Counted from the first letter of the stretch, positions 1 through 5,769 are shown. The stretch is 5,769 nt of DNA from an uncultured Clostridia bacterium (GCA_900550765.1 URTC01000120.1:1-5769), one strand, 5' to 3'. Numbers and translations: made by a program. The notes: a model not told the origin generated them from the sequence alone.

Positions 1-939
1 ATGCTAAACGGAAAAGATATTGATATAAGAGGATTGATTTTAGAAAATGAAACAAGTACACTGCTGGATAATGTCCAATATATCAAAGGCGATGTCCGTC
101 GGATAGAGAGTCTGCGGCCGCTGTTCGAAGGCTGCGAAGAGTATGAAACTTACGTCATTCATGCCGCCGGAATCGTAGATATCTCAGAAGAGGTTTCCCC
201 CGCACTTAATGATGTAAATGTATGCGGCACCAAGAATATTTTGCAGTTATGCCAGGAATATCCGATAAAACGCCTTTTGTATGTAAGTTCGGTGCATGCA
301 ATTCCCGAAAAAGACAACAATCTCGTACTTCATGAAATCCAAAAATTTTCACAGGCAGAGGTAGAAGGCGGCTATGCCAAAACCAAGGCAGAAGCTACCC
401 AGGCCGTACTTGACGCCGCAGCCGCCGGACTAAATGCAGTAATTGTACAGCCCTCCGGTATCTTAGGGCCTTATGACCGTTCAAGCAATCATTTAGTACA
501 GTTGGTTAACGATTACATTCACGGCCGGCTTCCCGCCTGTGTGAAAGGCGGTTATGATTTTGTTGATGTGCGCGATGTCGCTGACGGCTGTTTGCGGGCG
601 CTGGAAAAAGGAAAAAGCGGAGAATGTTATATTCTTTCCAACCGTCATTACGAGATCAAAGATCTTTTAAAAATGTTGAAGCATATTCATGGCGGCAGAA
701 AGCTCCCCACACTTCCGCTATGGATGGCAAAAGCCGCGCTTCCCTTTATGCGGCTTTATGCAAAAATTACAAAATCACGGCCGCTGTATACCAAGTATTC
801 CTTATATACGCTGCACAGCAACGATAAATTTTCCCATGACAAGGCCACCGCGGAGCTTGGCTATAGGCCCCGGGATATTTTCCAAACCTTAAAGGATACC
901 GTTGCCTGGCTTTGTCCCACCTGTGCAAAAGCAACTTAA
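1..939 (+). CDS. NAD(P)-dependent epimerase/dehydratase (extended SDR), 5'-partial
   Basis: This is the 3' portion of an extended short-chain dehydrogenase/reductase, a cytosolic Rossmann-fold enzyme that would oxidise, reduce or epimerise a sugar or small alcohol using NAD(P). Visible motifs, counted from base 1, are GD at residues 30-31 after a beta strand, HAAG at 54-57 (cofactor binding), YVSS at 94-97, the catalytic pair Tyr125-x3-Lys129 in YAKTK, PSGILGP at 151-157 and DFVDVRDVA at 186-194. The last two are typical of the dihydroflavonol reductase/3-beta-HSD-like branch. The GxxGxxG nucleotide-binding loop and first strand are missing, so the true start lies roughly 25-30 codons upstream and the ATG at base 1 is probably internal. 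The frame is intact to a TAA. The substrate cannot be told from sequence. I am confident of the superfamily and not of the reaction. Confidence 0.88.
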   Translation: MLNGKDIDIRGLILENETSTLLDNVQYIKGDVRRIESLRPLFEGCEEYETYVIHAAGIVDISEEVSPALNDVNVCGTKNILQLCQEYPIKRLLYVSSVHAIPEKDNNLVLHEIQKFSQAEVEGGYAKTKAEATQAVLDAAAAGLNAVIVQPSGILGPYDRSSNHLVQLVNDYIHGRLPACVKGGYDFVDVRDVADGCLRALEKGKSGECYILSNRHYEIKDLLKMLKHIHGGRKLPTLPLWMAKAALPFMRLYAKITKSRPLYTKYSLYTLHSNDKFSHDKATAELGYRPRDIFQTLKDTVAWLCPTCAKAT

Positions 940-967
940 AAAGCTGCCGAATTTTAGATGGCCTTTT
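938..967 (+). terminator. possible intrinsic terminator of the dehydrogenase gene
   Basis: AAAAG (939-943) and GCC (946-948) can pair with GGC (960-962) and CTTTT (963-967), with a two-base bulge (CT) and an 11-base loop. The stem starts inside the stop codon and its T stretch is part of the stem, so termination strength is uncertain. A second six-base stem follows at 975-980/988-993 (GCTCTT/AAGAGC). The hairpin at 1033-1066 is a stronger candidate for the same job. Confidence 0.3.
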
Positions 968-1032
968 ATCAACGGCTCTTCGGCCTTAAGAGCACAAGCA
1001 AAAAAGCCCTGTTTTATACCACATGCTTTCAT

Positions 1033-1066
1033 AAAAAAGATCCTCTTAAACAAGAGGAACTTTTTC
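1033..1066. terminator. bidirectional intrinsic terminator between convergent genes
   Basis: A perfect seven-base stem TCCTCTT (1041-1047) / AAGAGGA (1052-1058) encloses an AAAC loop. It is preceded by AAAAAAG (1033-1039) and followed by CTTTTT (1060-1065), which can extend the stem past one A-A mismatch. Each strand therefore reads as a hairpin followed by a T run. The hairpin lies between the plus-strand dehydrogenase stop and the minus-strand lipoprotein stop at 1071, just where a shared terminator for convergent transcription is expected. Confidence 0.75.
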
Positions 1067-1070
1067 TATT

Positions 1071-1574
1071 TTATTCAAAGCGGATCGTTTTTGCCCAGTT
1101 GATAAACTGTTCCTTGGAATCTTCATAATTAGAAGAATCACAGGAGAATTGAAACAGCCAATAGGCATCCGTTCCCTTTTGTACTACTGCAAAATAGGTA
1201 AAATCCCGCCCGTTAGCTTGATTCTCATACTCAAAGCAAACCAATCCGTCTTTTTCTTCAACATCGGCAGTTAAGCCATTATTCTCGCAAACAAGCTGCG
1301 CATACTCCTGCAGAGAAAGTCCGTCACCGATCTCTTCAAACAAAGCGTATTCTTCTTTTAAAGCCATAACAATATGCTTAGCTGAAGAATACACCGCCGT
1401 TTGAGAAACAATATCCTGCTCTACAAAATCATCCGTCAGCGTAATACTCATACCCGCTTTTGTAAATTCCTTCTCCTGTGCCGCACCAAGTCCGCTGAAA
1501 AAAGAACAGCCGCAAAGCAGACATGCTATCAGCAAAACAGATACCGCCACAGTAGATTTAAAGTACTTCTTCAT
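1071..1574 (-). CDS. small secreted lipoprotein of unknown function
   Basis: A 167-residue protein begins with a lipoprotein signal: positively charged MKKYFK, a hydrophobic core at residues 8-20, then LCGC with Cys23 as the likely lipidated residue. LIAC at 15-18 is an alternative lipobox but would leave a very short core. The mature part starts with a short Gly/Ala/Glu stretch and then an alternating strand-like region around GMSITLTDDF (41-50). It ends with FINWAKTIRF (157-166), a pattern seen in small Firmicutes lipoproteins that may have a PsbP/Mog1/DcrB-like fold. That fold assignment is inference. The ATG at 1574 follows a GAGGG-type ribosome-binding site at about 1583-1588 and a recognisable promoter. 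The gene stands alone, convergent with the dehydrogenase. It would be anchored on the outer face of the membrane. No function can be assigned. Confidence 0.85.
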   Translation of the reverse strand: MKKYFKSTVAVSVLLIACLLCGCSFFSGLGAAQEKEFTKAGMSITLTDDFVEQDIVSQTAVYSSAKHIVMALKEEYALFEEIGDGLSLQEYAQLVCENNGLTADVEEKDGLVCFEYENQANGRDFTYFAVVQKGTDAYWLFQFSCDSSNYEDSKEQFINWAKTIRFE

Positions 1575-1606
1575 TCTTTCACCCTCGTATCTTATTAATT
1601 TGTTTC

Positions 1607-1635
1607 ATTATACTACAACCGAAAAAAAAGTACAA
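1607..1635 (-). promoter_or_regulatory. sigma-A-like promoter of the small lipoprotein gene
   Basis: On the minus strand a perfect TATAAT (-10) occupies 1612-1607. Seventeen bases further upstream is TTGTAC (1635-1630), which keeps the key TTG of the -35. The spacer is A/T rich. Transcription would start near 1600, leaving a leader of about 26 bases before the ATG at 1574. Confidence 0.55.
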
Positions 1636-1721
1636 CTATTTCTTAAACCTATAAAAAAAATAGCATTCTTCCGGCATTTTTCTTTCTAATAGAATAACAT
1701 ATCCGATTTTACACCCATACA

Positions 1722-2345
1722 ATTAACCCCAAATCTGTGCAGAAACGCATGAACAGTCTTGATCCGAAAGGTAAACAACGCAAAAATGACAAATACCATT
1801 CATACAAGGGCACTGTCGGTAAAGTAACAAATGCTCTGTTAAACAGAGATTTTTATGCTGAAAAGCCTTTTGAAAAAACAACAACCGATATTACACAATT
1901 GAATGTCTGTAATAACAAAGTATATCCTTCTCCCGTATTGGATTTATTGAACAGCGAGGTTGTATCTTATTCTATTTCAACGAGTCCTAACCTATATCAA
2001 ATCAGAGAAAAGCTAAACGGGTTGTTTGAGGAACTTTCTGCTGATACAAAACTAATATTTCACGCAGACCAAGGTTGGCAGTATCAACACGCTGAGTACC
2101 AAAGGTTATTAAAAGAGCATAACATTGCACAAAGTATATTCCGCAAGGGCAACTGTATGGATAACGGCACTACGAAAAACCTTTTCATCAGACTTAAGGT
2201 TAAAATGTTCTATGGTGAAAAATTTGAAAGCGTTAACACTTTTATTGATGAACTAAAGCGCTATATAAATTAGTACAACAACGAATAAATCTCTCTAAAA
2301 AGAATGAGTCCAGTACAATTCCGAACTCATTCTCAAACAATTTAA
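1722..2345 (+). pseudogene. degenerate IS3-family (IS150-like) transposase OrfB remnant
   Basis: The longest open stretch (1737-2273, from a GTG) encodes 178 residues resembling the catalytic half of an IS3-family OrfB: YHSYKGTVGKV, NRDFYAEKPFEK, TTDIT, SPVLDL, HADQGWQYQ and RKGNCMDN. Numbered from the GTG, the DDE aspartates are D51 and D111. The third catalytic residue, expected 35 residues after D111, is Lys147 (codon AAA at 2175-2177) instead of Glu, and the usual Trp before the first Asp motif is Thr48. Homology continues past the TAG at 2271-2273 as YNNE, a TAA at 2286-2288, and then SPVQFRTHSQ ending at TAA 2343-2345. It also extends upstream of the GTG to about 1722 (INPKS aligns with the usual VNxKT), with a stop at 1695-1697. 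The N-terminal half of OrfB, OrfA and the left end are absent. The stretch is visibly more AT-rich than the flanking glycosidase gene. This is an inactive insertion-sequence relic. Confidence 0.9.
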
Positions 2346-2357
2346 TCTTTAATTTTA

Positions 2358-2376
2358 TCCAAACTTTGGCACTTCA
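2358..2376 (+). repeat. possible right terminal repeat of the IS remnant
   Basis: Just past the last transposase-like codon, the 19 bases starting TCCAAACTTTGG and ending CTTCA resemble the right ends of IS150-group elements, which often read like TCCAACTTTTTGGGG...TTCA. No matching left repeat survives, because the 5' part of the element is lost. The match is from memory and imperfect. Confidence 0.3.
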
Positions 2377-2457
2377 GCAGTGAAAGGCTTTAAACCCGTA
2401 ATACGGTAATTCTTAACAAAAAAACATTCAACAACGAGATTTTTCTCTTATACCGTT

Positions 2458-4188
2458 TTATTTCCTGATAAGCTCCAGCACATAATCGGTTTCCGACGGT
2501 TTTTCTTTAACACTCCATCTGCCGCCGCTGCTTTTGATCTCGTCACCGATAAGAAGATATTCACCGGTATTGGCATCAAACCAGCGCGCGGTATAAACGG
2601 CGCTGTCGTCTAAATCTACCAGCGTAATATCGGCACTATTGCTTTTATTATATACATAAACAGCAATACGCTCCTGGCCGATTTGGGAGCCGAAAGCAAA
2701 GGTTTCGGTTTTATTGTTGATTACAAAACACTTTTCCTCATCAAAGCAGGGAGTCAGGCGCCACCATTCAAATTGCTGCAAAAATTTCTTTATATAGCCC
2801 AGTTTAACAGAATTGGCATTATGAATCATATCCCCCCACACCACATTCTTTTCTTCAACCGTAATGGTTTCCTCCCGTACAGTATCTTCGGTCATATCAT
2901 AGCTGCTTTTATAATACCAGATATCCCCCACGCCGTAGCCGTAGCCGCACATACCGTTCAAATAAGCAGCCCAGCCCTGCACTCGGGCGCCGAATTCAGT
3001 AGTCCACAGATTCTCATAATTTCCCTCGTACAACACCACCGGATAATTGCAGGAATAATAATTCAGCTTAGCACTGGTAAAATCCTGAGGCCACAGCCGT
3101 TTAACATATGTTTGGGCCGCTACCCAATTATAACCGGGAATATTGATAAATTCCGAATTTGCCGCTGTTACGCCTGCCTCGGTATGGCAGGAAAGGGGAT
3201 GCGAGTACGGATCAAATTCATGCAGTGCACTGGTTACTACCTTCCATGGATTGTTTCCTTTGGTAAACGCACTGTGTACGCTTCCGGCAAAGAAGTCATC
3301 GTCGGCCTCCTGCGCGGTGGTCCACATTACAGGATAAGCGGAATATCTCGCCACCCAATAACGGGTCAGCTGCCTTAAATACTCCACAGAATATTTACTG
3401 TAGTTGGTGCACAGCTCCTCAGTAAAAAACAACTGTGCATTGGCGTGTACCAAACCTTTTTGTGCAATATAGGCAAAATACTCATCCACTTTTTGAAAAC
3501 CGCGGATATCGTTTTTATCAAATCCGTTGGCAAGATTATAACGATTATCGATCGGCTCGCTCTGGTAAACAGTAAAGCCCTGCTCCACACGCGCATCCAC
3601 GATATACTTAAAATGGGATTCTGCTCCGGTATCCGAAGCATTGCTTCCCGGGGAATCAATCTCCTCCTTCAACATCGTCCAATGGGTATCTCCCAAATAA
3701 AAAAACGGCGTGCCATCGGCATAGCTGAAAAAACGATCTCCCTCCTTTACGGTGATAAAGCCGTGCTTATAGATTTCTAATTCTCCCTTATAGGTATTGC
3801 ATCCCAGTGTCCCCTCCTTCATCAGCCCGGGATCAGAGGAACCTGTTGTTTTATACTGCCATATGCCCTCCTCGGTAGGCGCAAAACGTACTTTCCAGAT
3901 ATTATCGCCGTCCCAGAAAGCCGGCACGGTATATACCTTCCCCGAAGGTGCGGTATATTCCACATCAAGAGTCACATCATAAAACGGATTCTCATACGAA
4001 TTCTGCGCCTGAAACTCCACCTCCTGCATGACCCATTTTTCACAAACGGTATCTACCAAAGCAGGATCCACATCCGGCACAGGCGTAGGCACGGATGTCG
4101 GTACAGGCTCTTTCCCCGCATTCATACAACCGGATAAAACAGTTCCTGTCAGCATAAGAATTGCAATGATGCAAACAAACCTTTTCAT
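2458..4188 (-). CDS. lipid-anchored glycoside hydrolase, DUF5060 + DUF4038 (apiosidase-like) domains
   Basis: A 576-residue extracytoplasmic hydrolase. Residues 1-21 are a lipoprotein signal ending LSGC (Cys21 lipidated), followed by a Pro/Thr/Val linker to about residue 41. Residues 48-140 look like a DUF5060 beta-sandwich (KWVMQEVEF, FWDGDNIWKVRFAPTEEGIWQY). Residues 142-460 form a DUF4038-type TIM barrel: FFYLGDTHW at 162-170, ARYSAYPVMW at 280-289, Glu294 in TTAQE as candidate acid/base, and Glu388 in VVLYEGNYE as candidate nucleophile. Residues 465-576 form a C-terminal beta domain starting FEWWRLTPC, as in related proteins. DUF4038 proteins include the GH140 apiosidase of pectin (RG-II) breakdown, but the family is broad and the substrate is open. 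The ATG at 4188 follows GGAGGA (4198-4193) by four bases. The gene is divergent from an AraC regulator, which suggests sugar-controlled expression. The frame is intact and length is normal. Confidence 0.88.
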   Translation of the reverse strand: MKRFVCIIAILMLTGTVLSGCMNAGKEPVPTSVPTPVPDVDPALVDTVCEKWVMQEVEFQAQNSYENPFYDVTLDVEYTAPSGKVYTVPAFWDGDNIWKVRFAPTEEGIWQYKTTGSSDPGLMKEGTLGCNTYKGELEIYKHGFITVKEGDRFFSYADGTPFFYLGDTHWTMLKEEIDSPGSNASDTGAESHFKYIVDARVEQGFTVYQSEPIDNRYNLANGFDKNDIRGFQKVDEYFAYIAQKGLVHANAQLFFTEELCTNYSKYSVEYLRQLTRYWVARYSAYPVMWTTAQEADDDFFAGSVHSAFTKGNNPWKVVTSALHEFDPYSHPLSCHTEAGVTAANSEFINIPGYNWVAAQTYVKRLWPQDFTSAKLNYYSCNYPVVLYEGNYENLWTTEFGARVQGWAAYLNGMCGYGYGVGDIWYYKSSYDMTEDTVREETITVEEKNVVWGDMIHNANSVKLGYIKKFLQQFEWWRLTPCFDEEKCFVINNKTETFAFGSQIGQERIAVYVYNKSNSADITLVDLDDSAVYTARWFDANTGEYLLIGDEIKSSGGRWSVKEKPSETDYVLELIRK

Positions 4189-4192
4189 TGCG

Positions 4193-4198
4193 TCCTCC
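4193..4198 (-). promoter_or_regulatory. ribosome-binding site of the glycoside hydrolase
   Basis: On the minus strand GGAGGA, a near-perfect anti-Shine-Dalgarno match, ends four bases before the ATG at 4188-4186. This fixes the start codon, which is also required for a complete signal peptide. Confidence 0.8.
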
Positions 4199-4219
4199 TT
4201 TTTTATATTCTACTCTTTC

Positions 4220-4248
4220 ATTATCGGTATTTTAGGTATAAAAGTAAA
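4220..4248 (-). promoter_or_regulatory. promoter of the glycoside hydrolase gene
   Basis: On the minus strand TTTACT (4248-4243, four of six matches to TTGACA) is followed after exactly 17 bases by GATAAT (4225-4220, five of six matches to TATAAT). Transcription would begin near 4213, leaving about 24 untranslated bases that include the ribosome-binding site. The weak -35 fits a promoter that needs an activator. Confidence 0.5.
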
Positions 4249-4270
4249 TAGCCATTAGTGAAGTATTCTT

Positions 4271-4290
4271 ATGCAAAAGTCACTTTTCAT
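4271..4290. promoter_or_regulatory. inverted repeat, candidate operator of the divergent region
   Basis: ATGCAAAAGT (4271-4280) and ACTTTTCAT (4282-4290) form an inverted repeat around a central C, perfect except for one extra C in the left arm. It lies between the two divergent promoters, 22 bases upstream of the hydrolase -35 and 12 bases upstream of the regulator -35, where an activator or a shared autoregulatory site would act. Binding by the adjacent AraC protein is inference. Many AraC proteins use direct repeats instead. Confidence 0.4.
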
Positions 4291-4302
4291 AAAAACGCCG
4301 TC

Positions 4303-4331
4303 TTGCCTTTATAATAAAAATATGCTATGAT
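4303..4331 (+). promoter_or_regulatory. promoter of the AraC-family regulator gene
   Basis: TTGCCT (4303-4308) is followed after 17 bases by TATGAT (4326-4331), which is preceded by TGC (4323-4325), an extended -10. Transcription would start near 4338, leaving about 24 bases to the ATG. TATAAT at 4310-4315 is a possible alternative -10 but has no -35 at the right distance that I can see. The layout mirrors the hydrolase promoter in spacer and leader length. Confidence 0.6.
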
Positions 4332-4361
4332 ATCCTTGTATTTTTCCGTTAGGAGCTTTTT

Positions 4362-5126
4362 ATGCAAATTAACTATCTTAATTTTATATATTACGGGAAC
4401 GAGATTGCACCGGCAGATTGGAAATGGTGCTGTCATCCCTATAATTACTGCAACCGCCTGTACTATATCAACAGCGGCGATGCAAGCTATATTGATAAAG
4501 ACGGTGCCCACAAATTTTTAAAAGGACACATCTATTTTCTGCCGCGCAGTACTAATTACCGGCTGGTACAAGATCAGAACAATCGGCTGGATCATTTATA
4601 TTTTGATTTTATCTGTATCCCCATTCCCTGCGGTACCGATGTTGTTGCTTTGAACACTGATAACGATGAAATTATCAGCGGCTTTATTCAAACCCTAAAG
4701 CAATTTGTAAATAAAGCGCCGTATTACAGCAAGGAATCCGCGCCTTATCGCCGTTACATCACCCTTACCCTGACAATGCTGCTGGAATATCTTCATACCA
4801 AATATGCGCTTCCGTTTCTGTTTGACAGTACTCTTCAGGATTCTATCATCTATATGCTTGAACATTTCAGCGAGCCAATCTCGGTGAATGAAATTGCCCG
4901 CCGGGCAGGCTACAATCCCAAATATTTCATCCGCCTGTTTACCGATGCCATGCAGATAACGCCTTATCAGTTTCTGCGCAATATGCGCATCAACCGCGCG
5001 CTTTCCTTAATAAAGGAAGGCTCCAGTATCTCGCAGGCGGCCATAGCGGTAGGCTTTCAGCATGCCTCCTCCCTCAGCAATGCCATTCATGCCAGACAGC
5101 AGAACGCCGGTCGTTCGGAAGAATAA
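4362..5126 (+). CDS. AraC-family transcriptional regulator
   Basis: A 254-residue cytosolic DNA-binding regulator. Residues 1-100 look like a cupin-type sensing domain (RLYYINSGDASYI at 32-44, GHIYFLPRSTNYRL at 55-68), followed by a helical linker. Residues 160-243 are the double helix-turn-helix: ISVNEIARRAGYNPKYFIRLF at 173-193 for the first, then TPYQFLRNMRINRALSLI at 200-217, then ISQAAIAVGFQHASSLSNAI at 223-242 for the second. The ATG is preceded by AGGAG (4351-4355) with a six-base spacer. The gene is divergent from the glycoside hydrolase and shares its control region, so it is the likely regulator of that gene and perhaps of itself. The C-terminus is odd: after the second helix-turn-helix the usual aromatic-Gly-x-x-Pro-x-x-Tyr-Arg tail is replaced by HARQQNAGRSEE. 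It could be a natural variant or an eroded end. Confidence 0.9.
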   Translation: MQINYLNFIYYGNEIAPADWKWCCHPYNYCNRLYYINSGDASYIDKDGAHKFLKGHIYFLPRSTNYRLVQDQNNRLDHLYFDFICIPIPCGTDVVALNTDNDEIISGFIQTLKQFVNKAPYYSKESAPYRRYITLTLTMLLEYLHTKYALPFLFDSTLQDSIIYMLEHFSEPISVNEIARRAGYNPKYFIRLFTDAMQITPYQFLRNMRINRALSLIKEGSSISQAAIAVGFQHASSLSNAIHARQQNAGRSEE

Positions 5127-5203
5127 GCCTGCCGAAGCAATACGGTATTGTACTGTCTTTTCAAAACTCTTTCTTTAAAATTCCGCATCAGCCGCAGCGC
5201 TGC

Positions 5204-5243
5204 AAAAAAGCAGACTTCAGCCAATCGAAGTCTGCTCTCTTCT
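5204..5243. terminator. intrinsic terminator between the AraC gene and the surface protein gene
   Basis: A perfect nine-base stem GCAGACTTC (5210-5218) / GAAGTCTGC (5227-5235) has an eight-base loop. On the minus strand it is followed directly by six T (5209-5204), making a strong terminator for the surface protein gene, whose stop is only 22 bases away. On the plus strand the tail TCTCTTCTATT is T-rich but broken, so it may also stop AraC transcription less efficiently. Confidence 0.8.
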
Positions 5244-5256
5244 ATTACAAAAAATT

Positions 5257-5769
5257 TTACTGTCCGTTGCCTCGTTTCTTTTTATTTTTTATATAAACAA
5301 TGACCAATACGGCCGCGGCAGCCACAACAACTGCGCCTGCAAGACTCCATAGCCAAAAAGATCCTGCCGATGGTGAATCCTGCGGCACTTCCGTAGGTAT
5401 GGGCGCTTCTGTCCTCAAGAGACTTTGCACAGGCGTCTCTTCAGGCGTCTCTTCAGGCGTCGGTTCTGCAGCCGCCGTAGGCTGTGGCTGCTCTGTTGCG
5501 GCAACCTCCCTTTCCTCAGGAAATGCAGCTGCAGAAACTGTACAATACTGTCCCTCCACAAGCTCGCTCATTGGATTCAGATTAGAAGCATAATCCACCT
5601 TTGCATCTCCCTGCAGATAAAGAACAGTATCTTCCGAAAGCTCCCGGAGTTCTAAAAGATACCATACCGCGTCGGCCGTAATGCCATTGATCTCAACGGT
5701 TTCGCTGGTTCCGGGTTCAATATAAACAAATTCCTACATTCCTTCCGTATTCCAGTTCTCTCCTTCCCT
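5257..5769 (-). pseudogene. membrane-anchored surface protein, C-terminal part, interrupted by an in-frame amber codon
   Basis: Reading leftwards from the window edge, the frame gives 11 residues ending NTEGM, a TAG at 5736-5734, and then 158 residues to TAA at 5257. The part after the TAG starts EFVYIEPGTSETVEINGI and looks like a beta-rich extracellular domain (also AVWYLLELRELSEDTVLYL). A Glu/Thr/Pro linker with EETP repeats follows, then one membrane helix (FWLWSLAGAV onward, about 22 residues) and a basic tail KNKKKRGNGQ. This is a wall-spanning protein anchored at its C-terminus, without an LPxTG sortase motif. No ATG with a ribosome-binding site follows the TAG; the only nearby start is a GTG at 5598, inside the domain. 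The TAG therefore breaks a once continuous gene, for instance by CAG to TAG, unless it is a sequence error or is read through. The 5' end lies outside the window. Function unknown. Confidence 0.75.
5430..5459 (-). repeat. 12-base tandem repeat coding EETP in the surface protein linker
   Basis: Two perfect copies of CAGGCGTCTCTT (5430-5441 and 5442-5453, plus strand) are followed by a partial third (CAGGCGTC). Read on the minus strand they encode EETP repeats in the linker just outside the membrane helix. Unit length is a multiple of three, so copy number could change without breaking the frame. Confidence 0.8.

Noticed and set aside
2271..2345. Stop-codon reassignment explaining the TAG in both the transposase relic and the surface protein
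   Set aside because: The relic also has a TAA and a lost catalytic Glu, so it is decayed. That leaves a single unexplained TAG, which is not enough to support recoding.
2396..2447. Terminator downstream of the glycoside hydrolase
   Set aside because: The only stems are CCGT/ACGG with a three-base loop (2396-2406) and a four-base GAGA/TCTC stem (2436-2447) lying 11 bases from the A7 run. They are too weak or badly spaced to call.
2683..3378. A 231-codon open frame on the plus strand
   Set aside because: It lies fully antisense to the glycoside hydrolase, has no ribosome-binding site or recognisable motif, and its composition is what the antisense of a coding gene gives. The same holds for the other plus-strand frames between 3143 and 4258.
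4271..4290. Catabolite-repression (cre) site for CcpA
   Set aside because: The arms resemble the TGAAA...TTTCA type, but the centre is several bases too long and lacks the CG core, so it does not fit the cre consensus. It is kept only as a generic inverted repeat.
4270..4368. Direct repeat TATGCAAA at 4270-4277 and 4361-4368, as a pair of AraC sites
   Set aside because: Only eight bases, about 90 bases apart, and the second copy is the start codon region of the regulator. Chance is the simpler explanation.
5138..5150. Hairpin CAATAC-G-GTATTG just after the AraC gene, as its terminator
   Set aside because: With a minimum three-base loop only five pairs remain and the following tract is a broken TACTGTCTTTTC. 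The hairpin at 5204-5243 is far stronger.
5300..5655. Plus-strand open frames opposite the surface protein, Arg- or Ala/Gly/Ser-rich
   Set aside because: They are antisense shadows of the repeat-rich linker and membrane helix. The minus-strand reading has a proper linker, helix, basic tail and downstream terminator.
1..5769. CRISPR array, tRNA, rRNA, toxin-antitoxin or phage genes
   Set aside because: No regularly spaced repeats, clover-leaf patterns, paired small overlapping genes or phage-like proteins are visible on either strand.

Overview
The window looks like a piece of a low-to-moderate GC Firmicutes genome, most likely a gut or rumen Clostridia (Lachnospiraceae or Oscillospiraceae type). 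This rests on strong AGGAG/GGAGG ribosome-binding sites, sigma-A-like promoters, two lipoproteins with short signal peptides and Pro/Thr-rich linkers, a surface protein with a Glu/Thr/Pro linker and a membrane anchor, and an AraC-regulated glycosidase. The genus is inference.

Layout. (1) 1-939, plus: the 3' part of an extended short-chain dehydrogenase/reductase whose nucleotide-binding N-terminus lies upstream of the window. (2) 1071-1574, minus: a small lipoprotein of unknown function. It converges on the dehydrogenase, and a hairpin flanked by A and T tracts sits between their ends. (3) About 1722-2345, plus: a dead IS3-family transposase remnant. It lacks its 5' half, carries Lys in place of the catalytic Glu, and has two in-frame stops. 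(4) 2458-4188, minus: a 576-residue lipid-anchored glycoside hydrolase of the DUF5060 plus DUF4038 (apiosidase-like) architecture. (5) 4362-5126, plus: an AraC-family regulator divergent from the hydrolase. The 173-base intergenic region holds a promoter for each gene and an inverted repeat between them. (6) 5257-5769, minus: the C-terminal part of a membrane-anchored surface protein, interrupted by an in-frame amber codon and running off the right edge. A terminator hairpin separates it from the AraC gene.

How it works together. The hydrolase and regulator form a plausible sugar-responsive module: the regulator would sense a sugar through its cupin-like N-domain and control the hydrolase from the shared region, and the hydrolase would act outside the membrane on a plant or host glycan. 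The other genes have no visible functional link to this pair. I see no CRISPR array, tRNA, rRNA, defence system or phage gene, and nothing that makes a convincing new multi-gene system. The most useful observations are the amber-interrupted surface protein, the fuller extent and inactivation of the transposase remnant, the structured divergent control region, and the atypical C-terminus of the AraC protein. No gene-free stretch exceeds 300 bases.
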